Source: Tubiluchus corallicola
Taxonomy: Eukaryota; Priapulida; Priapulimorpha; Priapulimorphida; Tubiluchidae
Length of the DNA stretch: 64,000 bases
Direction: 5' to 3'
NCBI GenBank assembly: GCA_030141605.1
Contig: JAQGDQ010000052.1
Location: forward strand, 558,001-622,000
The position numbers and the translations under genes were made by a program. Positions 1 to 15,700 of this stretch are shown here, one piece after another (position 1 is the first letter of the stretch; each line of letters opens with the position of its first letter). Below the pieces are notes generated by a model, which saw nothing but the letters and a program-made list of their open reading frames with translations, did no database searches and was not told where the DNA came from.

Positions 1-914
1 AACTCGTAAAAGATTATATAATGTTTAAAGTTAACTATATATCAGGCGGAATCTTTCTTTTTATGAAAATCAAAACCAGAAGCTGGGCATAGTTCCATGT
101 TGAGCACAGCTCAGAAGTTAAGTTCTTCTGCTACGCTCATAGTACTGTAATGCACTGTTAATTAGTAATTTTATAACTTTTATTTTTATATGTGCTAAAT
201 TGATGAATAAATAAATCTAATCTAAGAAAAGAAATAATGGGAACCATTTTAAGTTTATTCACGGTGTTTCACCTTGATTGCAGAAACCGTCATCATGCTA
301 AAAAAATAAAAAGCTAAACCAAAGAAAAGTTAATAAGTGTCTTATATAACCTTAAATCATAATATGAAAATGGTTATTTTGCTTATTTTAGCTTTTTACA
401 TCCTTCTACTGATGACATTTACAATCAAAATGCTGTGAATAAAGTTCTTTGTTATTTCTACTTCTACATTGATTATCATATTTAGACTAAGATTTCTTAC
501 TGATAAATCGGTTATTGAGGTCATCAATGCACATTATTGGAGTGATGAAGAATGACCAGTGATAAAAAAATCCATGTCCAATTTTTTTAACCAGCTTGGT
601 TCTTTCCTCTGAGGCTTTCACACTGTCAAAATATGCACTGAGTAATAACCATTCACAGCATTTTAATTGAAAGTCATCGACAGCAGAAGAACATAAAATG
701 CTAAAACAAGCAAAATGACAAAAATGACAATTTTTGTATTAAGATTTCACGTTATAAACACACCTATTAACTTTCTTGAAAGACAAAGTTTTAAGTACAA
801 GACTTGGTGTTAACTAAAATCTATTAAAGCTATTGTAAGTATATCTTCTTATCTGTGATCCTGTCTTTACTAATTAACAATAGGATTACATTTACTTCAT
901 TTGTATTTTGCTAG
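1..914 (+). other. Intron of the histidyl-tRNA synthetase gene
   Basis: This lies upstream of the first visible HARS exon and ends in the acceptor TTTTGCTAG at 906-914. I see no exon here. The stretch around 90-225, ending in a run of AATAAATAAAT-like sequence, could be the tail of an old retroposon, but nothing codes. Confidence 0.6.
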
Positions 915-4585
<3,671 letters not shown>

Positions 4586-5310
4586 CTGTTGAGTTCACAT
4601 TAATTGGTACTGCTATTAAAATTTGTACTTGGTGAATATATTTTAGATAATTTTCTGTTTATGATGTCTGTATATATTTTCCTTTTCTTTAAAAAAGACG
4701 TATTCTTAATCCGTTTAACACTTTTTGGCAGTTTGTATAAAGTTGCAAATATATTTTGTTGTTCACAGCGTTATATTGTAGATTTTGTCATTATTCCAAA
4801 AACCACAAGTCAGGAAATAGTACCAAATGTGCTCTGTAATTTGCTAATAGTAGGTGTATTCACTTAATATAAATGCTTTTTCTTGCGATTACATGAATTT
4901 TTATTGATCAGTAAAATAATACCATATTGCTGCCATTTAAAACTCACCTGAAACTCAAGTGTAACATTTTGCTTGTTTTTTTTGGTAAGAATTTGTGTCA
5001 ATGAATTTGCTATTGATATAGCCATGCCTATGTTAGATGCATTTAAACTTTTTGAGTCAGTTTCAGTTGTACCTTCAATTAGTGTATTATAAACCAGGAA
5101 AATGTAAATAACATCGGAAACAAAATCACAGATTACAGTGAATTAGCGTGAATCATGTAGAATTGTTACAATGTCCATTTGTCATACATCATGCTTGTTT
5201 GGGATATTTGCAGCAGCATTTATGATAGCAGCATACAAAAATTGTTGTTAAATAAATATAGACTATTAGATGTTAATTAACATAAAGTTCTGTACAGTTA
5301 ATAAAATTTT
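4586..5310 (+). other. HARS 3' untranslated region
   Basis: AT-rich sequence after the HARS stop with no supported ORF. Candidate AATAAA signals occur near 5250 (within TTAAATAAATATAG) and 5300. The transcript end is inferred only from these hexamers. Confidence 0.5.
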
Positions 5311-6489
5311 GGATTGAAAAATTAGTCACAGACAGTCTATTGTCATTCCTATAACAGAAAATAATATATGCAGCTACGTAAGATTTTTGACGCCTCTGAC
5401 TTTCTGTTCCAGATTTCCTTCCACTGTGGCTTTCATTGCAAAATTATTTCATTCCATCTGTTGTAAACCAGTCTCCTTTTCTATTGCTCGTTGTAAGTAA
5501 GCCCATTTTCTTTTCTGCCTGATATTTCAAGGATTATGCAGTAATCATGTGTTCCATAATTAGAGATTAAGGCAATTCGGCAACTAGTGATGACATCTGT
5601 AATAATGCTAGTGATATGTACAGAAGCTTTTTTCTTTTTCTGTATCTTAGCTTTAATGTTGTTATTTACTTGCTGTTAATAAATCAGAAACAAAGCAAAT
5701 GTTTTCATAGTTGAATTTTGGTTATTTATTTGAGCTTTTTTGGGTTCTTTTCTGTAAGGTGTTTAGAGACAATCATTTGCACATTGATCGACATTCGGCA
5801 GTTTTTACTTGAGATGGGCACCTTCAATCACACATTTGTCGGTAATTATTATGCACTTAAACATTCAGGCTTGGTCTAAACATGAACTCGTGTAATTTAA
5901 AAATTATAAATACAAATATGCACCTTCGTCAGACATTTATGTTGCAAGGAGATTTGGTTGTGAAAAATAGCCACCAGGGTGCCAATGTAATGCATAATTT
6001 ACCAGACACCTTGTCAGCATGAAATCATAAAGAACAAAATTTAAAGGTAAATTGTAACAGTTTTACAAATGGTACAATCTTCAAAATTTGTAGTGCTGCA
6101 GACCACTTTTGAATGGTCTCACTTCACACGTAGGGCTTTTGCTACTGTACTGTAGAGCTGACTGTTTCATGCTTAAGCAAACTATTGAGACTTTCTATTA
6201 ATTTCTCACTATTTGTTTATGAAATTATGCATTTAGAAACATAATAACTTCTCACTGTCACATAGTGCCACGAGCACTAGATTATATAGTGGTGCATGTG
6301 CGAATCCTCAAGACATTACAGTTATAGTATAAACTATATATTATATAGTAGCTACTATACCTAGTATAGAATCTGAAAGTTGGCATTAGTATAGCTGCCA
6401 TGAAAATAAGTCTAGGATTCAAGTACCAGTAGATGTGCAAAATTGTTCAGACTTCGAAATATCCATTTTTAAATATTGTTTTCATGTAT
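5311..6489. other. Intergenic, nothing recognised
   Basis: AT-rich sequence between the HARS 3' end and the foldback element. No ORF with coding character and no clear repeat were found on either strand. Confidence 0.5.
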
Positions 6490-7075
6490 TACGATTTACA
6501 TTGCCATTATGGACCAGTTGCGAGCCATTACTGGCATTATGGCATGTACAGTATTGGCCCAGGCAAGCCAAAACTGGTAATCGGGCCAGTAACTTGCCCG
6601 TACCGCACCAGAACCGTTTGCACACCGCAATTGTACCGGCCCAATTCTGGCAGCCAGCATGGAACCAGTTACTGTGCCAAATTACAAGTTTAAGCTCTTA
6701 TGGGGTGCATTGAACCCTTATTGAGCCAGTTTAGTAATTGTTTTCAATTCTAGCTTTGTTCTCAGTACTGTAATTACATGACTGAATATTGGGCATTAGA
6801 TGCTCATTATGTATTTATACAACCACTGTGAATAAAACTAGAATTCAATTAACTACAGTGACAACTACTAAAGTTCTAGTTTTATTCACTGTAGTTCTGC
6901 AAGCACATGAGCATATATGAACTCAAATATTCATTATGCAGCCATGGAATTACAGTACTGAGAACAAAGCTAGAAGCTAAAATTGAAAAAATACTTTACA
7001 GGCTCAATAAGGATTTAATGCTGGTTTAATTATTTTGCCTGAATGAAACCTTAATACAGCCAATTCTATAGAATG
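6490..7075. mobile_element. Foldback (inverted-dimer) repeat element
   Basis: Two long arms face each other around a loop of about 17 bases. The left arm at about 6747-6850 and the right arm at about 6868-6976 pair over stretches such as TTCTAGCTTTGTTCTCAGTA and GTGAATAAAACTAGAA. Pairing continues outward (GCATTGAACCCTTATTGAGCC against the complement near 7000-7025). The preceding segment 6490-6690 has repeated ACTGG/CCAGT words and is related to 55690-55870. The right arm read in reverse matches 55880-55960, and the inner arm matches 57390-57495. The element is therefore a multicopy family, and here it is an inverted dimer. No protein is encoded. Confidence 0.75.
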
Positions 7076-7391
7076 CTCACCCCCAGTCGAGAAATTTGTC
7101 AGCCCCAGGAACATTATTTTATATCTATGGCTATAATACCAGTGATACACTGATACAGTAACTAATGTATCTTTGACACAAAGAAAGCCATTGAGTATCC
7201 CGAAAAGATGCTTGCTCTTGACTTGCGGCACGTGCGGCTGCCGGCCATCTGCAGTCAGGGCAGTGTACTGACTGTAGGACTGCGAAGTTCATTCGAAGGT
7301 TTGTTAATGGTGATATTTACTTCCATTATTTTATCTGTATTTCAAACGTACAAATCGTCAACTGCAGCGTAACTCGCACATATTATTTTAT

Positions 7392-7673
7392 TCAGTTTTT
7401 CACATACAGTAAATATTCCATAGTGCCTTCACTGTTTTCACATAATGAACATGTGACATCTTCTTTAAACTTATTTTCATAACACGCTTTAACTTTGACC
7501 GTATTTAATTTCCACTCTGTCTTTTCTCCGCATTCTTTGATATCTTTGTCTTCAGGCTGTTGTTTAAGGTCTAGATAGATCATTTTATTTCGCACACTTG
7601 GTTCAACACTGTAATAACATAATACTAAAGAACCAATGGAAGTTAGCCAAATGCGAGGGCAACGTACGATCAT
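7392..7673 (-). pseudogene. LINE C-terminal scrap, possible
   Basis: A 93-residue minus-strand frame ends with C-S-L-C, then ENSEGTMEYLLY. This resembles the CxxC...T..HLL zinc-like tail found near the C-terminus of many non-LTR retrotransposon ORF2 proteins. The rest is not recognisable, so this is a weak, inferred assignment. Flanking 7076-7391 and 7674-8510 show nothing I can name. Confidence 0.3.
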
Positions 7674-8515
7674 GGAGTCCTTTACACGTTGCCCTTATTT
7701 AAAGATTAATGAATTTGCAGTGGTTGAATTAGCGATGTGAAGAGAAGGCAGTATTAACTTTTTTAAAATAAAATCCAATTTAACTCTAGTAAAATATACA
7801 AATTTGTAAAAGTCTTATTAACTAAAGATTTCCTATAAATAAATTTTTCTTCATGATTATTGTATGTTATGTTATTTATGAACAAGAATCTTACATAGTT
7901 AATCAGATTTTGTTTTCCCTACAATGAAATATATAATTTTAAAGTAATGCATTATATATTTCAAATGTGTGACTTAATATTTTAGCACTGTATTAATTAT
8001 TGCAATGTATATTTTGAACGAACGATTTTGCACTGTCTACTGATATGATATGATTCACAACTCCTGTTGTTTCTTTCACAGTTCTTTAACTTGAGTGAAT
8101 TTGTGAAAGTATTTCCAGAATATGAGGGTTAAGTACAGAAGCGACTAAGTTGAAGCACACATGCAGAAAAATCACTCACTGTTTTTTAGACAAAGTTCAA
8201 GAAAGTATAGCTACTGTAATTGTAAAATAAAATATGATATAAAGATGTAAAGTGAAGGGAAATAGATAGAAAACTGGCAAAAGAATGGCACAAAATGAAT
8301 GAGATGTACACTTTAAACTATTTTTTGAGCCCACATATTTCACAATTAAGTAAAAACAATATTTTTTTGATGTAACATATCTGTTACACATTGCCCGTAA
8401 CAGATATATTCTAGTGAAATGATGACTTTTATTTAAAAATGGCTACAGGTAGACTGAATAACACTCTAGCGATCAGTGAAATTTAGTGAAGATTTCGCGT
8501 CATTCTCTTGAATCA

Positions 8516-9732
8516 TGATGAATCAGAAGTAAGAAAATCTTGAAAAAAGTGAAACTGCTGAAGAAAATCATGTGGTTGATGACACAAAGGAAGAAGAGAT
8601 TGAGAATACAAAATTGACTAGACAAGATGATGAAAATTTAACCTTAGCAGAAAGTACATCTGTAGAAAGAGTGTTACAAGAGTTTTATCAAGTAGGAAAT
8701 ATTAAAGAGGGGGAAAAACAAAGTAACAGTGAAGAAGCAGAGGACAAAGGAATTTGCCCTAAATGTAAAGTAGAATTAAAAGAAGGAGATGATGGATAGT
8801 TATATGAACAAGAAATAGAGAAACAAAGTAAACAAGAAGCTTTCAGCACAATCTTTTGGCTCCGTAAAGCCTTTGCCCAACATCTGAGGGGCAAAGAAGA
8901 GAAAGCAAATGTAGCGAGCAATAGAAAGGAAAAAGAAAACCAGACGAAGATCAAACGAAAATATTTGAACTGGAGAAGGAAGGACAAAGATTGAAAGAGC
9001 AAGTTTGTCACCTAACGGTACGGAATGGTGATTATGAAGAGAAAATTAAACAGTTGGAGAAGAAAAATAATTATAGCAAGGAAATAAATTATTATATGTA
9101 AACAATTTCTAAAAATTATATCAGATTGAACTAGAGATAGACAGAGTGTAGACAAATGCGCAGACGTCAGCAACGGATCAATCTGAAGTACAAAAACTAG
9201 TTGCAGAAATTGAATACAAAAAACAATATTAAGTGATATGAGAGAACAAGAGGTTAAAAGGTTAGAACAAGGAGGTAGAAACGAGAAAGATCATGAGGAA
9301 AAACTAAAGAAAAAGACGTAAAAATGAGTATATTGAAAGATGAGTGCTGACAACTGAAACAGAAATTAGAGCAAAAAAAACTAATAAGTTAGAGCATATA
9401 AGTAAAGAGAATGATACACAAGGAGAATTAGTTACGTAAAAGAATAACAGGAACTAAAACATGCTTGTGAGAAGTATCCTAAAAACAATAAGAGGCTGAA
9501 AAACCCATATGTAGAAATGTGGATATAGACATGTACGACTTGGACAAATGAAATCGGTTTGTTGGAAGTGGGAGCATAAAAATATTGTAAATACAGAATT
9601 AACTGTAAATTTTGGCATAGAAGTGTTGAAGAAAGAGAAAGTGTTAAAGCTTGGCAAGAAAGTAGTAACAGTAATAAATACTTTACTGAAAGAACATATT
9701 TTTGTAGGATTTCTGGAGAAACGATTATTGTA
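8516..9732 (+). pseudogene. Decayed glutamate/lysine-rich coiled-coil ORF
   Basis: A long run of E/K-rich coding-like sequence is broken by several stops and frameshifts. It starts near ATGATGAATCAG (8516). The pieces include 8572-8799 (with ICPKCKVELKEGDDG), a frame near 8985-9100 with EEKIKQLEKKN, and 9548-9733 (VCWKWEHKNIVNTELTV). The CPKC motif followed by heptad-rich helices recalls PHD-plus-coiled-coil ORF1 proteins of CR1-type LINEs, but that is inference and the zinc motif is incomplete. It could also be a dead cellular retrocopy. It is clearly not a working gene as it stands. Confidence 0.5.
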
Positions 9733-9906
9733 GTTATGATTTTGATAAAACATGAGGATCTATAGAAAATGGGAAAAGTGAGGAAAAAATGAACTGAAAG
9801 AATAGAATTCCCCAAAAAAAGAATGAGGTGGTTATAGAAATCAGCAATAAAATAGATTATCAAACAAATGTAGGTAAACCTGACTGTCCTCTGACAAATG
9901 TATGTA

Positions 9907-11269
9907 AAGGTCCTCTGGCACCTTGGTAAATATTTGCTATCAGAATTCACCACTGACTAGTGATACAAAAAATGGGTTTATTTCTTTATAAACTTGCATG
10001 CCTCGCTCTAGTTAGCATTGAAATCCTATGAATTTAGCGCCTTACAGACATCTTGCGAAAAACAAAAAGCGGGGAGAAAGTGAAAGTGATACCCCATAGG
10101 GAACAGCACTGCGCATGTGTGACTCTTACTGTATTTATATGTAGGAAAAATGAAGTGGTAATGATAAGAAAGGGGCAAGTTTCAGCGTGACATCACTTTA
10201 TTATTGCAGCTTGGTTAATTTTCTGTTTTCTAATCATTTCTGCTTTTTAAATGTCTCACTGCCAAGTTGTCTTTAGCCCAATGTGCCTTTTAAACAATGC
10301 TTCTGACAAAGAATCACCATTTTTACATTTTCCAGTGTATATATTTATATATATAATATATATATATATGTATAATTGTAAAAGAACAGTGGCTTCTTGG
10401 GTGTGATCATATGGCTGACCGGAAAAGAACTAGAGAGTGAAGCAGCATGGCATCTTTTGTTACCTGCAGTTTACATACGATTTGAGCTTGAGCAGACCGG
10501 GTATACTGTCTGAGGTTCAAAAGGAAAAGAAAATGGAACACTAACAAGAAACGCTTTTCATACAGCATTTTTAACTCTTTAAAGGAATGCTTCCTACATT
10601 TTTAGATACTTAAGAAAATGTTTAAGACATTTTTTCGAATGTGCAAGTGAGGTCCCAGAGAAGAAAAGCTTTAAAGCTTAAAGTCAGAAATATTCTTATA
10701 GTCTAAACTTTGACTGCTGATCGGCGTGCATATAATTTTGGTGCAGTCACATACCTTCATTCTACCTGTAGTTGCTCAGACGATATTTTTTGCCTTGTCT
10801 AGCAGGAAAGATGGGCAATTCTATTTGGTGCAAAAGGAAGGGATGTTCTATCCTCCTTGCGATCAAGTTTTATGCAGTTTTTACCTAAAAATTATCCTAT
10901 AATTTATCCTAAAAAAAATGCTATAGACTATTTGTTTTTATTTTTAAAAAAAATACTGAATATAGTTTACCCATTGATACCAAACTTAATATACTAGGTC
11001 ATTATCTGCATCATTTTCTGAACCGGCTCGATACAGCACGGTTTTTTTGGTGACTATATTACTTTACATCTTGCATCAATTCATTGTCGTTTCCGAGTCT
11101 TCAAATTCAAATGATGAAAATATAAAAAATATGTGACTCTGAATGCTCAACATCTTGAAAAAAATTTAAACTCATTTTATGCATCAGAACTGTTTTAAAA
11201 GTAAGCAAATGCGTAATCCCGCCTATGGTATTTAAGAAAATAACATAAAATATAGTGTCATAGGACCTT
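9907..11269. mobile_element. AAGGTCC-TIR repeat family, copy A
   Basis: The element starts TA-AAGGTCCTCTGGCAC and ends GTGTCATAGGACCTT-TA, so its ends are inverted repeats and a TA dinucleotide flanks both sides. It matches copy B (13114-14869) along most of its length in the same orientation, for example ACAGACATCTTGCGAA, CACTGACTAG and the shared 3' end ATAGTGTCATAGGACCTT. No transposase is visible. An AT-dinucleotide microsatellite sits inside at 10337-10370. Probably a non-autonomous DNA transposon of a superfamily I cannot name. Confidence 0.7.
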
Positions 11270-11869
11270 TAATAGTTGTCTGTGAAATACTGATTACTAC
11301 TTTACTTGCATATCTATCCTCATCAAAATTAAGCACATTAATTCTTTATAATGAATCCTTTGCTCAAGGGATTGAGAAGTCCAAGTACTAACAATAGGCC
11401 TCAATAACTCCTACTAATTTGCCTCATTCCTTATTTTGCAGTGTACATAAATAGTGATTTCTCTGTACTGAATGTTATATTCTCCATTAATCTGCAATCT
11501 ACAACTATTGACAAGCTGTTTGACAACTACCTCATTTCCAAATCCTAAAATATCATCTTCATAAATGTTCGGGCTTAAGTTGAGATTTTAATTATGATAC
11601 ACAGACTTCCTCAAATGTAAAAAAATGCTGTTATACCAAGTTTATTTTAGGTACATGTAGGGTGTGTTAAGCATTATTAATCTTTAAAGCATAAAAAAAC
11701 AATACACATGCTAGCAGTTCACAGAAAATCTCGGAAACGAAATGTAGCTCTGGCTTTGCACATTTGTATTTGCTGCTTAGACGCATGTAAAATTAGTACA
11801 TTTGATTATTCAGCAAAATTCAACTGTTTCAAAAGAAGGTAGGTCTATAACTGTTTGATATTATAAATG

Positions 11870-12520
11870 TCACTCAGACAGCACTTTTTAACTTTAATAA
11901 AGGAAAGTGCTCCTTGCATTTTTACATGCTTTACTTTTCCTGCATTATATTGAATTTTCAAATAAGTTTGGGGAGAAGAAAGATTGCTTTAAACATTCAA
12001 GTCAAAGTACTACTTGTAGTATGTCTAAAATTTGGCTCTCATATAAATTTATTTAAACTCATTTGTCATTTATCAAAGGCTTAACTTTGAGCCTCAAACT
12101 GGATTAAAGTTCTCAACTTTAGCATGTCACCAACTAAAAGCTTTTGTACGTCACAGAAAGTTACTCAAGTCCCTTTATTAGGTAACTTTCTTTATTCTGT
12201 GGTGTAGGTAGAATTATGGTAACTTAGTGTAAACACTTTTCATATTGTTTATCACTGGGCAATTCTATTTCCGAAAAAAGAAGGATGCACCAACCCTCTC
12301 CAATCACTGTGATGTATACACTTCACGTTGAAGTAACAATTACTGGAAAGTTGGGAGAAATGTTTCAAAATCTTGAGACATCTACAGAAACAGTTTTTAA
12401 AAGATTTTAGAGAGACAAATAAATTATGGTAAGTTTGATCAGTTATAAGTAACGATTGGATTTTACCATTCAGCTTTCCAGCAATCAAGTGAAGTGCTAA
12501 TGAGAGATTAGTACTGCCTT
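11870..12520. repeat. AAGGTCC repeat family, copy C (partial)
   Basis: This partial, more diverged copy resembles the middle of copies A and B. It shares a segment near 11885-11990 and the block GTTGAAGTAAC...GGAGAAATGTTTCAAAAT at about 12328-12375. No inverted-repeat ends remain. It lies just upstream of ECI1. Confidence 0.55.
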
Positions 12521-12743
12521 TGCTAAATATAGTAATCATCCAATGTGTTTAAGAATAGATGTGTACAAATCGTAGTTTATTTAATAAGCGATTTAGTAGA
12601 GCTTTTTAAATTCATGTAGCAAATATAAACTAGCCTTTTTTATTAATTATATTACAGACTTAGATGATGTCATCTGCCTAAACAAATGCAAATCAAGCTG
12701 AATGTGCAAGGCACCCAATCCGGAATTTAGATGATTTGAAATC

Positions 12744-15700
12744 ATGTCTTTCTCATTAATTAAAAGTAAATCATCTGCCATCATTGGCAATATGCTTTCC
12801 TGTTTGGCACTGCATTGTCGTAACTATGCAAAGAGTTCAAGGACATTTGTTCAGGTTACCAATGATGAATCGACAGGTATGAGTGACATTTTTGCTTTTT
12901 TCCAAAATGTGTTTCATTGACAGTTTTGCAATATTGGTTTTAAATTGGCAACTTTTTTGTATGTGCCTGTTAATTGGCATTTGTTAGCCATTACATTTGT
13001 ATGCGGCTATCAGATTTCACTATCTTTCGTGCAGCAGCTGAAAATGTACTGCTAATTCTCACAGTAGCCAACTCTGTATAAAAATGTGTACACAACCATC
13101 TCATATGAACCTAAAGGTCCACTGACACCCTGGTAGACACTTGCTGTCACCACTGACTAGTCTGATACAAAATAACGACTTTATTTTTTCCTAAATTTGC
13201 GCGTTTCAGTTTGGTTAGCATTGAAACACTTCAAATTTAGTGCCGCACAGACATCTTGCGAACAATGAAAAATGCGGGAAGAAAGCGGAAGTGACATAAC
13301 GTTAGGAATGACACTGCACATGTGTGACTCTCATTGTATTTACATGTGGACAAAATCAAGCGATACGCCAGTAACGAAGACTGAGTTATGCATTTTGGTA
13401 TTTTAGTGTTAAGCTCAAATAATAGGTTCGTCCACACTAACTTCAATGCACTATATTTTATAGATGAAAAAAATATTAATAACGAAGTGCACAGAATAAT
13501 AGTTTTAGCATGACACCAGTAGTATTTCACGCTGTGCTGCTTTTTGTTCATTTTCTGATCACTTCTGTTTTATAAATGTCTCACTGCCAAGGTATCTTTT
13601 GTCCGACATCCCGTTCAGACAATGATTCTGACAAACAGTGATCATTTTTACGTTTTTCAGCATATAAAATTGTAAAAATAACAGCAGATTCTTAGGTACG
13701 ATCGAAGAGAAAAGAACTAGACAATAAGGCAGTAATGACAGATGATTTTATTCCTTGGGCTTTACTGGCTTTACTGACATTTTCAGCCTGTGCAGACAAG
13801 TATACTGTCTGACTTAATGTGTGGTTGAAAAGTAAAAGAAAACGGAAAGCTAAGAAGAAATGCCTTTCAGACAACAATTTTTTAACTCATTAAAATATCG
13901 CTCCCTACATTTTTAGATACTTTGGAAAACCTTTGTGGCATTTTTTGTAATGTGCATATCAGAGAAAAAAGTAAGTAAAAAATATTCTCAAAGTTTGACT
14001 GCTGATCAACATGCATTTATAAGTTTGGTGCAGTCGAGCACCTTTATTCTACGTGTAACTGCCCAAGCTTCATTTTTCACCATGCCTAGCAGGATAGATG
14101 GGCATTCCTTTTTGTGGCAAAAGGAAAGGATGTTCTATCCTCACTGCGGTCGCATTTTGTGCCATTTTTATGTTGAAGTAACATATAAAAAATCAGGAGA
14201 AATATTTCAAAATGTGAAGAAAGGGAGGTTGTTATTAAAATCAGGAGTTTCCGTTAAACTGGTAGGGTTGAAATGTTTTACTGCTAACAAAATTTAGTTA
14301 CAAAGGTTAATTATTTCCTTACTTACTGTGCATCTAACCCAAAATAGTGCCTAGCTGATTACTTGTAGCTTAATCTAATTTGCGGGAATACTCGGCACAC
14401 CTATTGTTCATACAGTCTACACATAGTTTAAATAATGGTACAATAACATCATAGTGCTCTGCATACTGTGTTTGTTACTATAAATTTGATGTCCTTTTAC
14501 AAATAAAAATTGACTCTTATAAGTTTATTTGCTATAAACAGATAAATATTATAGTAAGAAATGTTTTTAGTAATAGATAAATCATTACTCAGCAATAACC
14601 GTTCTGTTCAATGTTCACGGTGCTCTGCTTGCTGAGGTCACTGGCTGTCTACTGTACTGCAGCTGTTAATTGCCGCTTCCTAACGTGACGTCACAGCACT
14701 GAGTGTCATGGCGGGAGATAATATTTGTGACAGTACCAACAGCGCTTAATTTAAGTTACCATATCACATAAGAGCATGCATCAAAACTGTTTTAAAAATT
14801 AGGAGATATAGAATTCCGCCTACGCTTCAAAAGAAAATAACATAGAAAAAAATAGTGTCATAGGACCTTCAAGCTGCAAATGTTCTGATTAATGGCAATT
14901 TATTATCTTTGGTAAAATCATTGATTATTTTTTCTAGGTGTAACAACTTTAGCTCTGAATAAGCCACCTGTGAACAGTCTTAATTTAGATCTTCTCACTG
15001 AAATAGCAGAAGAAATTAGTCAACTGGAAGATGACAAATCAACAAAAGCCGTTGTTCTGACATCTGTAATTTTTGCCGTCTTTTTTTCAAACTTCACTCA
15101 CATATCAATAGCATTTTATAGGATACTTAACCTTTCTTAATGGTTATCTGTGATGTTGTACATTCTTACAATATATCAGTTTCTGTAAAATCATTGGATG
15201 GTAGAACTGTTCAAATATCTTTCCGTATGAGATCAATACTGCAGTAAAAACTAAAGATGAATTTTCATTTTACTGAAGTATAAATTTTGTTTCAGTACAT
15301 ATCAATGAGCTAGTAGAAATTGTACTAGTGTAACCCAGACATTACATTCTTCCCTATCCAAGTTTAGCATTAACTGTAAAATTATGCCATGCTCAGAAAA
15401 GACCTTAACATTAAAAAGAATTTTAGCAAATTACATATTTTTAAGAAAACCTCATCCTCAACTGTTCATCCAGTCCACAAATCATTACAGTAGAAACTTA
15501 ATTTTGTTTTTTTAGTTGTAAAACTTTAGCATAAGTTATCCAGGTAGTTACATAATCAAGTGCATGTAACTTGCAAACACTTAGGACAATATAAAATAAT
15601 ATTTGTCTGCAAGTGTAATTACTTCCTATGAATTAATGTCACCTGAAATACTGAATCTTATTCAGTATTTTAATTTTGAATTTGAAATATAGCTTACATT

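Noticed and set aside
6433-6713. Overlapping plus-strand ORFs rich in Gly, Pro and Tyr
   Set aside because: They lie in the multicopy foldback repeat, whose other copy (55.7 kb) does not keep the frame.
9432-9953. 173-residue minus-strand ORF
   Set aside because: It is the antisense shadow of the A/G-rich decayed coiled-coil sequence on the plus strand, and its composition (Leu/Ser/Phe) reflects that.
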